Below are positions 10,852 to 23,312 of a stretch of DNA of 64,000 nucleotides, piece after piece. The notes beneath the pieces are model-generated. The model ran no database searches. It was not told where the DNA came from and was given only the letters and a program-made list of their open reading frames with translations. Location of the stretch: assembly GCA_020740775.1 (NCBI GenBank), contig JAHEWK010000033.1, forward strand, positions 124,001 to 188,000, written 5' to 3'. The translations under genes were made by a program, and so were the position numbers. Positions within the stretch are counted from its first letter, which is position 1. Every line of letters starts with the position of its first letter. This DNA is from Ilyonectria destructans (lineage: Eukaryota > Ascomycota > Sordariomycetes > Hypocreales > Nectriaceae).

Positions 10852-13822
10852 ATGGGGCCTGTGATGGAAGCCGACGACAGTCGGGCATTTCCATGCACCG
10901 TCCCGGGCTGCGGAAAGGCCTATCGCCGCAACGAGCACCTCGTGCGCCATCTCCGATCCCACAGGCTACAGAAGCCCTTCGATTGTCCCGAGTGCCACAG
11001 GAACTACGGTCGCCAGTGAGTCCTCCTGCAAAGATGCCCTTGGCCTTGGGGAATGCCAGGAGCTGACGTGATGCTTCCTCAAACGCTAGGGACGTCCTGA
11101 AGCGGCATATCGCTTCGCAACACTCGTCGGCGAGGCACGCCCGCGGCATCAGTCGGCGCCAGCCTCGGGCCCTCTCCGCCTGTGACCGCTGCCATGTCCG
11201 GAAGGCCGGGTGCGGCGGTGAATTGCCGTGCCAGCCCTGTCTCAAGTCCAACGCCGTCTGCCAGTACTCCCGCAAGGTGCCTGAGCCATCCCACGCGCCC
11301 GCGACTACACCCGACGAGCTGGTCGACGCGTCCATCTGGGACTGCCCTTCGCCGCCCGAGGCTGCGCTGGAGGATACCGGCTCGCCGCAGGGTCATGTCG
11401 ACAGTGTCGCGTCGGCGGACTCGGGCGTTCATACCCCGAATGCCCTGGATCAAGCAGCCCACCCCAACAGTGCAGAATCATTCGGCCCACTACCAGCAAT
11501 CGACCCGAATACGGCGCTCCAGAGCATGGTTGACTCGCACCAGCCATGGGCCGGGCCCTCGACGACGTTGCATCTACCCAGCGGCGCCGCCGAAATGAAG
11601 GCTGCCTCTACTGACGAGATCAGTCTTCTCCACGCCGACCCCTCCGGGCTTGACGATAACAGCACCACTATTGACTGCATCGAGCGCCTGTCTCGGGATG
11701 AATGGCCTGCGGATGCGCTCGGCTTCAATGTTGACATGCCAGACCTGGACAGTATTCTCGAGTCGGCGTTGTGCGGGCCTGCATTCTCTCTAACATGCCC
11801 GGACATGTGGCTTCGGGCTCCCTCGGGCATCTTCAACTCCACCGTTCCGTTGCCCGCCACCCCTTCCGGGCACGACCTTTTACAGCCGTACGACAGTGCT
11901 GCGTGGACTGTCGCCAATGTGTCGCATTCAGGCGAGCGCCCGGACGCCGAGACAACGGCCAGACCCGCGTCATTGTTTCCTCTGGACAGTCATGCTCTGA
12001 AAGTGTGTCTCGATACCTTTTTCGCAAAGTTTCACCGCCTGTGGCCTGCGGTGCACAGAAGCACCTTTAACCCAGAATCGGAGAACGCCGACTTGGTCGA
12101 CAGCATGGCCATGATCGGTGCCTGGGAGTCTCGTATTGGTCCGTGGAAGGATGTTGCCCTCCATCTTCACAAATCCATCATGGAAAAGCTCCAGAAGAAA
12201 CTAGTACGTCTGGAGCAACCCTACACATCTACATAAAATCCGGAAAGTTGATGGCTGACCTGGGATATCTATCTAGTTTGACTTCTCGTCCGACGATGAA
12301 GTCATGAGGCGTTGGCCGGTATCCACATATCAAACCCTGCTTCTCAATGTTATATTCGCGCTCCAAAGCTCGGTCAGAACCGCCCCCCCCCCCCCCCCCC
12401 CCCTTTCTGTAACCCTTCTCCTCGATACCCCTTACCCCAGGCTTCCTCTCTCCACAGAAAACCTCAATTCACCATCACCAACCTTGACTCATGGCTCGCA
12501 ATATTAATGTCATATGTGGGGACAGCACGACAAACTGTTCAACAAGGCCTATCTACAGCACAGTATGATGCTGTCAGTATTTCATACCGCTGGCTTGTTT
12601 CGAGAGCAGTACAGTCTCGGACGCGATGACCCAAAAGAGGCAATACCGTCCAGCTGGGTGACAAGGGAGTCGCTAAAGAGGTGAGCAAGCAACCCCCTGC
12701 GTATTGAGCTTGCAGTCTGAATTCAACTCATCACCCTTTCCTAGGTTGGCGTACCTGGCCTTTCGGCTGGACATTTACTTCTACTTTCTCTGTGGCTTCC
12801 ACCCAACACTAAGATACGACGAGCTATGTCTCACTCTTCCCTGCTCTGAGAGGCTATGGGAGGCTCAGACTGCCGAGGAGTGGCATAGAGTCAAACTAAT
12901 AGAGTCAAGGGTGCGACGTCCGACCCCCTTCCTGGACTTAGTAGAGCAAGCCATGGACCCAGAGAGGCGCGCATCCTTGCCCCCCCTCTTGGAGGATGAA
13001 TATTTATACGGACTTTGCGCCATGCAAGCGTGGCTCTGGCAGGACGCCCAGAGGCAGAGGACTCAGACTGAGCTGGGACAGCCACTGTCAGGTTCTCACT
13101 TGACCGCCCGTGGTGCAGAGTTTTGGGAGAACCAATTGACCATCTGGCGACAAGGCTACAGAGATAAATCCATTGGCCCAACCCTGTCCTCCAGAAGCCA
13201 TCGGCAGATGGTAGAGACTAGCGCGATTCCACTCTATCACTTATCCCAGGTTGTTCTCCGGGCTAATCTGGAGGCCATCAAGGAGCTGTCCATGGACCCG
13301 CGGCGCCGCCCATACTCGGGCACCTTCAGGAGGCAGCTGGAATCGAACACGTTGAAGTGGGTCAAGACTACGGATGCGCGGCTGGCAATATGGCACGCTG
13401 CTCAAGTCCTGAAGCTACTGCAAGAGAAGATTGACCAGGGAGACGGGGAGGGTGACCTCGCCTGTGCCATCCCCAACGTAGGACTGATCGCGTCGATCGC
13501 ACTATACGAGTCTGGGCTCGTCGTCTGGGCCTACGCCCGTTCGGTTCAGGTCTGCGATGCATGTGCCATAGGGTCGACCCTGCAAGCTCGAAGTGTTGAC
13601 CTGGAACCATTTGAGCTGTATAGCTCAGACCAGCATGACTCGTTTCGCCTGTGGCTGGAACATGGTGGGCGGGAGCTGATCGGTGGATATACTATATGCG
13701 TATGCAGACTGAGCACTTTGGTGGGCATGTACGAGTCGGTACTCTTGCAATGCGGCTCTCAGTGGCGGTGTGTCTCGCAGATGGCGGACTCACTGTCCCG
13801 GCTAAAGCAAGGGGACGAGTGA
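10852..13822 (+). CDS. Hybrid C2H2 + Zn2Cys6 transcription factor with fungal_trans domain (TF1)
   Basis: Nuclear DNA-binding regulator. From the ATG at 10,852 the first C2H2 finger is CTVPGCGKAYRRNEHLVRH. The second begins CPECHRNYGR and is completed across an intron (about 11,018-11,089) by QDVLKRHIASQH. A Zn2Cys6 cluster follows, CDRCHVRKAGCGG...CQPCLKSNAVC, with 2-6-5-2-6 spacing. A long acidic/Ser-Pro linker leads to a fungal_trans (PF04082-like) middle region from about 11,990 through several exons to 13,822 (KAYLQHSMMLSVFHTAGLF, RLAYLAFRLD, AIWHAAQVLKLL). An intron near 12,376-12,540 contains a 21-C tract. It is paralogous to TF2 at 27,903-31,106, with the same finger-splitting intron. 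Probable cluster regulator by position. Confidence 0.88.
12383..12403 (+). repeat. Poly-C tract (21 nt) inside a TF1 intron
   Basis: Uninterrupted C run a few bases after the intron donor of TF1, on the coding strand. See also the runs at 2341, 16,841, 16,959 and the G run at 29,028. Confidence 0.9.
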
Positions 13823-14082
13823 TAAGATACAGCTAGATACACGCATGCATCACTGTCTACTTGAATTGCCACACCTACCGTCAAGGTCATGGTACTGCCC
13901 TGTTCGACGTTCAAACTGTGTCCGTCTTAAGCTTCGATAGGGGGGGGATGGGCTAGGGGGTGTCGTAATCGGTATCGACGGAGAGGCATGCCATACAAGA
14001 GAACAGAATACCGAAACGACGAACATATTTGACATTGACAGGCAAAGAAGAATGTAGGGCGTTTATTCGCCTAAAAGGCCAT

Positions 14083-16560
14083 TCATCCAAGTTTGTTGCA
14101 CACTAGATCTAGGAAGGCATCATCAAACATGGATGTGGGACTTGGGTCCATGTCCATCTCCGCCATCTCAATGTTGCCTTCAGGCACCGTCTCCGCCCGG
14201 CTGAGCCCCCCATGTGAGAGATTCTGTATGCTGGTCGGAAAGTCCAATTCCACGGGCAACCGTTCCTTTGACAAACTCAAGTCAACAGCAAGAACCAAAC
14301 GCAGATAGAGCTTTGGGTTTTGTTCCAGGATGTCTTTCCACAGCGACAAATCGTTCAACTCCGGATTAATTACGGCCCCCAGTCCTACCAGCGGCACGCC
14401 ATCCATGATGTGGCGCCCTGCATCGACGACGAGGTCCGCCCCGTCGTACTGCCTGAAGTAGGTTGTCATAACCTCGAGGAGAACCTTGAGCCGCACGTTT
14501 TTCCTCAACAGCCTGGCGTTCGAAGTAGCTCGCCCAGCGGAGGCTACGAGGCTGGAAAGGTTTACATCCAAACTGCTGAGAAACAGCGGGATGGCGGTGC
14601 AGGCGACGGCGTTGCCAGGGAGCCAGCGGTCGAGGCCAAGGCCCTTCAGACTTTCAAGGCACGAAACAGCCGAGAGGGCGGCAACCTGGATCTCTTGCTG
14701 GTTTTGAGTCGTCGGGTGCAAGAGGGCTGGTGGGTAGTCGTCGGCAAGCCCACCTTGGCTGGCAAAGGCCAGGGCTTCAAAATGGCAAAGAGCAAGCCAT
14801 GTGGTGCTGGTTCATGGTCAGAAACAGGACAGGAAACACGCCCAAGGTGAGCAAAAACTTGTACCTACTGGTAGTATAATTTCATCAAGCTCAAGTAGAA
14901 CGCAACCGCTTTGTCACGCTCGTCCCATCCGTTAGTTTTGCGAGTCGAGGGGCTCTCCTCACACGCGCTCAACAGTATCCGCAAAGAAGTAGTCGTGCTG
15001 CTCTCCCACAGCCGTAACGACCTTTTCACAGTCAAAATGTTCGCCCCGCTGGTGCGCAAGCCGCCCGGCCGTCGTTCATCCATGGGATACATTAACGGCA
15101 GAATGTTGGCCAGGATGACGCACAGCTCGACAAACCTCTCGAAGACTCGGAAGAGCTGGGTCTTCCCTCTTGGGCAGTACACTTTACTATGCTGAACCTC
15201 ATTTTCGAGGTCTTCGAAGCAGAGAGGGGGATGCGCCGTGAAGGCGAATCGTTTCTGGTCAATATGTATCCTCCTTCTGAAACAGAGCGAATGAAGGGCA
15301 TCGCAGATAACGCAGCACCACCACAACCGTTTCAGAGTCCTCTGGAGCATGGGGCGCTCTATACCTGAGGATACAGGCCAATCACCTAGCGAGTCGTATC
15401 GATTCGCTTCCGCAATCTCGGCGTGGTGAATTGCCCTGTTGAGCCAGGTGGTGTTCAACTCCTTGATGCCAGCCATGGAGGGAGATAATGTATGGGACAA
15501 CAGGAGGGAAGCTTGCGCGATGGCGACGGACGATGATTCGGCGTCAAGGCTGAACAAAACCTATGCCATGTTAGACTCTTCCTTTTGGGGACGAGGTGGA
15601 AAAGGGGGGCGGCCCACCGATGCTCTCTTGTAATAGCAAGCCTTTGCTTCTTTGATGGTTGAGAAACCGACCAAGTCTAGTGTGTCGGTGGGAACGAACT
15701 ATTCAATCGTTAGCATGCCTGTTGTCCCTATGGCTGAGGGCGGTTCCCAGAAAACCCTACATTGCATGCTGCAAAGAGCATGGCCTGAAGTACAAGCAGA
15801 GAGAGGTTCGGAGGTGGTGCATCGTCCGGTTCTTCTCCGTGGTACATGCCCCAGAACGACGCCTCATCCAGAAGTGGGAAGAAGGGATGGAGACGAAGAA
15901 AATACTGTTGGAGCATTGTGTCCAAGGCTGGCCGTCCGGGAACAAGGAAGCAGCCTTGTGACTGGGCATAACCGAGGTCCCCAAGCGGCATCTTGGCCAC
16001 ATTACTGAGGGTTAGAAAACGATAGCACGCATAATCCACCGACACGAGCGGCTCGGGGGAGCGTGACGGGCCATGCGTCGCAGCCGGACGCTTACTGTCG
16101 CCGGTCAAGCCGGGCTTCTGGGCCTGGTGACAGTGTTTTCTTGGGATCCTCCACACCAGCTCACCGGCGGATCTGGGTCGGGCGTTGGGCTGGGCGTGAC
16201 ATTCTAGCCTGCGCAAGAGCAGAAACAAGTCGGGTTAGGCTTGGGCTCGGGCTCGGGCTCGTGAAGGCTCGTGAAGGCGGCGGCGACTGATTTGACTTAC
16301 CCTCTTCTGTCGGGCGGAGGAGCCTGGCAACTCTCACCGCTCATGCAACACCTTGTGCATGGGGCGCCTTTTATTGAGACATCGCAGCGAGACTTGCGCG
16401 CGCGACATGAGACGCAGGCCCAACGGGATCTATTGCGCCGGGAGGGTTCCAGGCTTGATGTGGGCGAGTCGCTGCCGTTCATCTGTTCCATGGCTGGGGT
16501 TGTCGTCTGGTGGGCCATTCCCGATGGGCCCGTCTTGCGTAGATAAGCATTATTCATCAT
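14083..16560 (-). CDS. Zn2Cys6 transcription factor, FarA/CTF1-like (TF3)
   Basis: Nuclear regulator. The N-terminal exon (16,560 to about 16,297) encodes CVSCRARKSRCDVSIKGAPC and TRCCMSGESC, a Zn2Cys6 cluster with the longer third loop (8 residues) typical of the FarA/FarB/CTF1 group, which regulates fatty-acid or cutin-monomer genes. The fungal_trans domain follows: QGCFLVPGRPALDTML and YFLRLHPFFPLLDEASFW, then DTLDLVGFSTIKEAKACYYKRA after an intron, SVAIAQASLLLSH, and the C-terminal exon 14,721-14,083 ending at DAFLDLVCNKLG. At least four introns are needed and their borders are approximate. It is divergent from the ring-cleavage dioxygenase across 425 bp, the usual layout for a pathway-specific activator. 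The actual inducer is unknown. Confidence 0.85.
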
Positions 16561-16985
16561 TAGGCCGCGATTGCTGTGCCATGCTCGCTGGCCTGAGCCC
16601 AGGAGGTCGCCCTCTGCAGCATGTGGGGGAGCTTTGCTGTTGCTTTCGGCCTTGATGATCTGGCGTGGGCCAACTTGGTTTCACCGAACACACCGAAGGA
16701 CCCCCCAGTCAAATGCTGATGTCGCATTTTGCATTCACTCATTGGCCGGACGGAGATGTGGGGTAATACTCTTCCTTTGTATACCGTACAGACACAGTAT
16801 TACCGTGTGGGGGATGGGATGAGGCCAGGGAGAGTCCGAGCCCCCCCCCCCAAAGCCAGCCAGGAGTTGGCGTGACAGTGGTTGGACGACTGGTTGATTT
16901 GAGTGATGGAGAAGCATAAGCACCTCCAGGTTTCTCGTCCCCGGAATCAATCAAGTGTCCCCCCCCCCCCCCCCCCGACTCAGCC
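16561..16985. promoter_or_regulatory. Bidirectional promoter region between TF3 and the dioxygenase, with two poly-C runs
   Basis: 425-bp spacer between divergent genes. It holds a run of 11 C at 16,841-16,851 and of 18 C at 16,959-16,976; the second ends 9 bp before the dioxygenase ATG, so it would lie in the 5' leader. No convincing inverted CGG/CCG site was found by eye. Confidence 0.55.
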
Positions 16986-18056
16986 ATGGAAGCAACCGCA
17001 GACCTTCCCGTCCTCATGGACCTGACCATCGATAACATCACAGAGAACGTACATCGCATCAACAGTCAAACCCCAAACCCTCGCCTCAAGTATGTACTCG
17101 AAAGGCTCGTGACGCACCTCCACGACTTCGCCCGCGAAACCCGCCTCAACAGTGACGAATGGATAAAGGGAATACAGTTCCTGACCGACGTCGGCCAGAT
17201 TTGCACCGAGGTGCGCCAGGAATTCATCCTGCTCTCGGATGTTCTGGGCCTGTCGCTACTCGTCGACGGCATCGATCACCCGAAGCCACCAAACAGCACC
17301 GAGGGGACAGTCCTCGGGCCGTTCCACACCGATCACGCACCTACCATCGAACAGGGGGAGGGCATTTCACTTGACCCCGACGGCGAGCCATGCTTGGTCC
17401 TTTGCACGGTCAAGGATACGGCAGGAGTCCCAGTCGAGGACGTAAAGATCGATATCTGGGAGACGGATAGCAAAGGGTTCTACGATGTGCAATATCCCCA
17501 ACGACAAGGGGTTGACGGCCGGTGCGTGATAAGGAGCGACAAAGATGGCTTCTTCTGGTTCAAGGCTATCGTGCCTGTTCCCTACCCTATTCCTCACGAC
17601 GGTCCCGTAGGAAAGCTGTTGGAGCTACTGAGGAGGCACCCTTATAGGCCAAGTCACATGCATTTCGTGTTCGAGAAGCAGGGCTACGATCACCTCATTA
17701 CGTGAGTTACAAACGAAACGGCTGGCTCACCGCACTCAGCCCTGCCCGCTCCAGGGGACTATTCCACTGACTCACTCGGTTGCAGGTCACTCTTCGTGAA
17801 GCACTCCCCATATGAAACCACAGATGCAGTTTTCGGCGTAAAGGACTCCCTCATTGTTGAGTTGGGGAGGGTGGATGCCACGCAGGCCCGGAGATACAAT
17901 GTGAAGCAAGGAACAAAGCTCATGTCCTACAACTTCATCCTGGTGTCAGAAATGGAAGCAAATGAGCTGCGAGAGACCAACGCTATCGATGCGATGAAGA
18001 GCTTAGGGAGGAAAATGAAACTTTGGGAGAGACTTCCGGTCCCAGATGTTGATTGA
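16986..18056 (+). CDS. Intradiol ring-cleavage dioxygenase (hydroxyquinol/catechol 1,2-dioxygenase)
   Basis: Fe(III) enzyme that opens a vicinal diol ring between the hydroxyls. Hydroxyquinol would give maleylacetate and catechol would give cis,cis-muconate. Two exons (16,986-17,701 and 17,786-18,056) give 987 nt, 328 aa. The N-terminal helical linker domain is present, then STEGTVLGPFHTDHAP and the barrel. All four iron ligands are visible: Tyr in GFYDVQY, Tyr in VPVPYPIP, and the two His of RPSHMHF. Length and the GTVLGPFH region fit fungal hydroxyquinol 1,2-dioxygenases better than bacterial protocatechuate enzymes. A maleylacetate reductase relic lies 9.5 kb away, which supports hydroxyquinol as the substrate; that step is inference. 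Confidence 0.93.
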
Positions 18057-18499
18057 TGGATAGGTACCGTGCTTGCGGCGCAGTTTGCTGGTTCTCACTC
18101 TTCAGGCGTATTGAGAAGCCTCGGCAGCGGCGTGGGATAAGTAGCAAAAGAATCGGTGGCAGGAATCAGTACGGCATAGCAGCAGCATGCAGATGAAGAT
18201 GAAGTGGTTTGTGTTGTTGGCTTATGTTGCGTCCCAGACTTCCAGCCTGTGACTTGATTGATATCCTTTTGTCAGTCCGTTCATCCATATCTCCCTTGAC
18301 AGTAAAAAAAGCCCGAGCCCGAGCTTTGATCAACAAATGACCCATGGACAACATCGCTGCCCCGTCTACGAGCATATATGGGTTACAAGACTCTCACCAT
18401 CGGCGGTAAGGGAGACAAGTCTGAGTAAAGAAACAGCATAGCATCGTGGCCAGAAACTCAAACGGCATTGTGTTGGTGAACATGGTTCTAGTCCAAAAG
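18057..18499. other. Intergenic spacer before the truncated oxygenase
   Basis: 3' flank of the dioxygenase. No N-terminal part of the following oxygenase gene could be found here in any frame, so the break lies close to 18,440-18,500. Confidence 0.5.
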
Positions 18500-19628
18500 C
18501 CCGTGCGCACGTTCGAGTGGAAGAACTCCATGCCCATTCACACAGGTGCATCTTGGGAAGAGAACGGAGATGTGTACGTGGCAGAGGCCTCTCCCCCCGG
18601 GCCGCTGGGCTTGAATGGGCCGCTAACTTTAGAGAAGCTATTTCGATGCTACCGTTGCCTCAAGCAATGCGTTTCCCTTTCTCCGTAAGTCTGGCCCGTT
18701 CTGTGCATATGCCCGGGGACAGTCTAACTAACTTCTCCAATCAGCGACCAAGAGAAGCACTACGGCGATTGGCGAGCCAGATCCAATCAAGGTAAACTAC
18801 GTCAAGTTCAAGATTAGCCCAGACGCGGCATCCGACAAGATGGAAGACCCAGGTAAAGCAAGCCCGTGGCGCGCCCACTGGTTGTGATCATAACTAACCA
18901 GGTCGGCCATAGAGGTTCTTGTCGACCTACCGTGTGAATTCCCCCGGACTGATGAGCGATTCCTGACTAAAAAGGGTGAGTGAATTCACTGCTGGCGCCC
19001 TGACATGGGAGTAACCGCCGTGTGTTCCCACCCTCAAGGCGAGAAACGTGCTGCTGACATGGCACAGCCCGCTACACATACCTCGATTGCTTCGATCCCA
19101 AGTCCGTGGCTGACCCGGCACTTCTGTACCGTGGCCTCAACTGCCTCGGTCGATTCGACTACGAGACCAAGGAGTTGGAGATCATGTCCCCGGGGCCGGA
19201 CGTGCTAGTCCAGGAAACTTGCTTCAGCCCGAGGCACCCGGAAGCACCGGAGGGCGACGGATTCCTCATCACTATGATCGATAACATCCCGAAGCTCAGG
19301 AATGAAGTGGTTAGTTTCCGGAGCCCCACCCCCGCTGGCCAAGGAAGAAAAGCCGGCCATTCTTCATTTGATTTCTGACGATGCTATGAACCACTACAGA
19401 TCATTCAAGACACCAAGGACTTCCACACCATCATTGCCAGAATTCTTCTTCCTTTCCGTAAGCTACCTCTGGTGTTTTCTTCCTCCATTTCATCGTCAGA
19501 GAGCTGACACGCTGACAAGGATCCCATGCATGCGGTCTGCTGTCCATGGCAATTGGGTTGATGCTGAGAGAATCCCTGATGCTGATGCCTTCAACGAGCC
19601 CTTGCCGAATCTATATGCTCGTATTTAA
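18500..19628 (+). pseudogene. C-terminal remnant of a carotenoid/stilbene (lignostilbene) cleavage oxygenase
   Basis: Fragment of an RPE65/CCO-family non-haem iron dioxygenase. Family blocks in order: FEWKNSMPIHTGASWEENGD; NAMRFPFS-like residues after a frame change; PDPIKVNYVKFKISPDAA; VLVDLPCEFPRTDERFLTKK; ARYTYLDCFDP; FDYETKELEIMSPGP; FSPRHPEAPEGDGFLITMI; IIQDTKDFHTIIARILLPF; and the closing SAVHGNWVDAE. Introns with normal borders separate these blocks. The N-terminal half, including the first iron-binding histidines, is absent upstream, and the frame between 18,580 and 18,680 is not continuous. I infer a dead 5'-truncated gene of the type that cleaves resveratrol-like stilbenes into two aldehydes. 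An unusual short functional form is unlikely. Confidence 0.75.
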
Positions 19629-20388
19629 GCTGGCACCTTTCAGATCTTGTCGATTCTTGACTGGCACATCTTCAACGTGGTGGGCGGAGGGACTCACTAG
19701 TTGTCCGGTATGATGCTTCTTGGCTGTTTTAATTGTGCGTAAGGCTTGATCCTAGCCATTGCTATATAGATACAACCGAGTTTAGCAGCCTCTTTGTCTT
19801 CATGTCATTTGGCTTTGAGCATGAGACATATGTATGCGGTCCATGTCTCCTGATACACTCCGTGATAATACACCCCCTGCCGAACTATGCCAGAGTGAGT
19901 GGGAATGGCGGTAAAAACAATCTGTTTTCCGACGTAAAACAAATATTCCTGTCCAGTCCCGGGCAGATCCGATGGGTGAGCGAGATATTAGCGTGTTGTC
20001 CCTTCCACTCAGCCTGCATGAGTCTGGAACGGTTTCTTCATCCATAGACGACGTGACGCGGGCATCGTGACAAATATTGCCTCATTCTCAAATTCTCAAT
20101 GCTTTCAACGTCGTCAGGCATCTAACTGTGGTGCCTTTAAACGGGATGCCGTGGCGAAGGGAGGGTTCGTATGCCAAGAGTACTTGTTCTCCCTCCACCC
20201 CGACTCGAGTTGTACGCTTGGCAAGGCAATCCAGTCCACTCAATCACGTAAGACTCATAGGAGATCCATGGACGAGGATTGACATCAATTTCTATCCCAA
20301 GTCTGCTCTGCTTTGTTTGACTAGCTTAGATCAACCCACACCCTCCCTCACCTGGCTGAGGAGCACTGCCCGACGCATCTCTCAACAG
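19629..20388. other. Intergenic spacer
   Basis: Between the oxygenase remnant and the 3' end of the next P450. No gene or repeat recognised. Confidence 0.45.
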
Positions 20389-22100
20389 TCATTCCAGTGG
20401 ATTAAATCGAACATGGACGTTGTCCTGCTTCACGAACCACCTACAGGGGGAAGCGTTAGTTAGCCACCGGCAAAACATACACTGAGCAGATAAACAGAGG
20501 AGGGACAGCGGTCCGTGGTACATACCAGCAATGTTCGGTCCACTGCGCTTTGCTATCCGTTGGTGTCAGGTCGAAACGTGAAAACAGCGTCGGAACTAGC
20601 TTGCTCATCTCCATCCAGCTGATGTGGCGACCCAAGCACGCCCTCGCTCCATTCCCAAATGCGAAAAAGTATCGCTCTAGTTCGGTCTTGTCCTTTCCGA
20701 GCCACCTCTCCGGTCTGAACTCGTCAGTCTTCTCCCCGAAGACTGCCTCGTCCCGATGCACCACCCATGGGTTCACGCCTACTGTCGTGCCAGCTGGCAT
20801 GAAACGACCGTCGATCTCAATGCCACCTTCGGGGACGACTCGCGGAAGCGCCATGCCTACTGCCGGGTGCAGACGAAGTGCTTCGTACATGCATGCCTGT
20901 AGATAGGGCATGCTATTTGCCTCCTCAAGGGTGACAGGGTACGACAGCGCACCAACATGCTGCCGCTCCTTGATCTCGTCGACGAGTTTCTGCTTGCAGC
21001 GGGGATTCTTGATGACATACCAGATGATCGCCCGCAGTGCAATCGCAGTCGTGTCAGAGCCGCCAAATACATTCGAAGTGGCCATGGATAACACAGCATT
21101 GTCATCGAACTCGCCAGGCTTCGTCTTGTTGATGTCGAAGAATCTGGACAGTAGATCCGTATACGAGGAGTTGTCCTTAGTTGCCCGTTCATCAACCTGG
21201 GCTTTGGCAAATTTCCGCACCGAGCCGTGCCGCGCCATGACTCCCAGACGATTGCCAATGTACGGTGTCAGGGCTTCATTCAGCCAGTAGATCCATGGCA
21301 TCTGTCCAACCCACGCGCCCGAGCGGAGGGCGCGCTCAAGGATCTTGAACTGGCCGCCGTCGCTGCCAGCCTCGAGGAAGCCGAAGCGCTTGGAGAAGGT
21401 CAATGCCCCGACTACGTCTATCGAAGGAGTGTTAGATTGGCCCAATTCTTATTCTTGCGGCAAGTAAAGGCAGCAAGGGAATATTAGGCTTACCGAAAGC
21501 GAACATCTGTACCCAGAGCCCTAGGTTCACCGGTTCGTGACTACCCTGGTCGCAAATTCTCTTGACAAACACCCGGATGGCTTCGTCTACCTTATCCTCG
21601 TATTGTAACAAGCTATCCATCGAGTACAGGTGGCTCACCAGCCGCCGCTGAGCTCCGTGGATCTTCTCATCCCTCTCCGGGAAAATGTCGAACTTTCGGC
21701 GGCCTTGCCAGACGCTATACCAATCACTCTTGCGAAACTTGGTACCCGCGCCATAAATCTTTCGAATCGCCGTCAGATCGGCAACGCTGACTTCAGACGG
21801 ACCGGTCCGGACGAGGCTCCCGTAGCGCTTGTGAGCGGCCAATATGACTCGATGCATATCCCCATCTCGCGAATGCTTCACAAGCCAGAGGCGAGTGAGA
21901 GATGCCCAAAACGGACCATCGATCTTAGAAAGGGGCGAAAAGTATTGAGAATAGAGAACAGTCAAGGCGAAGAGCAAGACGGTCGTGCCCAGGGCGGTCG
22001 CGGAGAAGAAGAATACCGGGGGAGCTGTTTCTATCCATTTGTCAAGCAGCTCGCGTAGAAGTTGAGCATTGCGCAGCAACCAGTCGGTCTCGAATGCCAT
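20389..22100 (-). CDS. Cytochrome P450, pisatin-demethylase-like (CYP57-type)
   Basis: Membrane-bound monooxygenase. Three exons (22,100-21,494, 21,417-20,526, 20,440-20,389) total 1551 nt, 516 aa. The short last exon supplies CWWFVKQDNVHVRFNPLE; without it the frame would run to an unnatural end at 20,456. Features: N-terminal membrane segment (FFFSATALGTTVLLFALTVL), KIDGPFWASLTRLW hinge, I-helix VFGGSDTTAIAL, ExxR in MYEALRLHPAV, FRPERW, and haem loop FGNGARACLGRHIS. The start at 22,100 (MAFETDW) is preferred; an upstream in-frame ATG at 22,142 is possible. This group includes enzymes that O-demethylate the pea phytoalexin pisatin and others acting on benzoates; the substrate here is unknown. 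It has the ring-cleavage gene on one side and a carrier on the other. Confidence 0.9.
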
Positions 22101-23312
22101 GGTGGAGTATGGGATCGGGGTTGTGAACAGGAGAGGAGCCAAGTTTAGAGATTGAGAGAGGCTTATTTTAAGGCCTTTTTACTTGTTGTCGAGGTGCTTC
22201 GAATTGCGGGACCGAAAGCCCATATTCATCACCAATGAAGCTCATCACCATGGCCTCGATTCCTCGGCAATCGCGTGGAGCTAGCGTGTCTATCTCCACT
22301 GATACTCTACCAGCTTCTCCACATGCATTACGTCTCTTTCCCCGTTCCAACGAGTGGAGGTCCGAGGTGGGGAGGGGATGCATAATCCTACGTCCATCGC
22401 GGCACCGGACTTCCAGTGTCTCCCCCTTCTCCCGCCACACCCCCTCCCCACGCGGATAACAATATCGCCGGGACTCCAAAGGTCTCAGATGAATTAATTC
22501 GATGCCAGAGCGGCTGAGGGATATTGTCAAAATAAACGGGTAAATATCTGCTTGGTAGTTGGACCTTTTTTCCATCTCAAATTGTGTTTTTGGCCCTCAG
22601 TGGGTTATTTTTGACATCAAAGGCTGATCTCGTCGGGCTGTGGTTGTAGTGGAGGTGACTTTGGAGTCCCGGCAATGAAATTATCACATCAACACGTAAC
22701 TCAACCCTCACAGCTGTAAATTTTACCAAATTCACTCAATTTTTCTCATACTGGATGCTCCTGATACTGATCGTGAATCCGTTATCGCCATGACTTTTAA
22801 GGAGGCTCAGAGATCAATCACGACCATAACCCCTGTGAGACACAGCATCCCAAGGTCGACATTGAGGGGACCCCGCGATAGCACCTAGAACATGCCCAAT
22901 TCTAAAGGAAAATACTAGAGGCTTGCAGAGAAGCAAGAGAAACACTTGGAAAAATGGATTCTACGAGAAGAATCAGTCGGCCGAACACTAACGAGGCTAC
23001 AGATCTAGACTTTTGCAAGTATCACCGCGATGCAGTCTGATCAAAAACACCCCATCGGCAAGAACTTGGGCAACTGCTTGATTAAAGATCATGAGGATAT
23101 AAAAATCAAGTCTTTACATCAACTCAGAAAGGGCTCTTCGGGCTATTCACTTGGTGGCCCGGGTTAGGCACACCTTGTTATAAAGAGCTGAGAAGAAGAA
23201 GAAAAAGAGGAAAAGGAATAGAGAAAAAAATATAAATTCACATTCGTAAGGATATATAACTAATATCTCTCTACCTATGCTCTCATCTCCAACATCTCTC
23301 TATCACTAGCTA
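22101..23312. other. Intergenic spacer of about 1.2 kb
   Basis: Promoter of the P450 and 3' flank of the transporter. Mildly AT-rich near 23,200-23,300. No domain, repeat copy or RNA gene seen. Confidence 0.5.

Noticed and set aside
10511..10962. Overlapping frames on both strands upstream of TF1
   Set aside because: They overlap the C/T-rich leader and the true zinc-finger exon; composition explains them.
20456..20526. End of P450 (20.4-22.1 kb) at the TAA at 20,456
   Set aside because: That frame reads through an intron with clear GTATGT, CTAAC and TAG signals; splicing gives the usual WFVKQ ending at 20,389.
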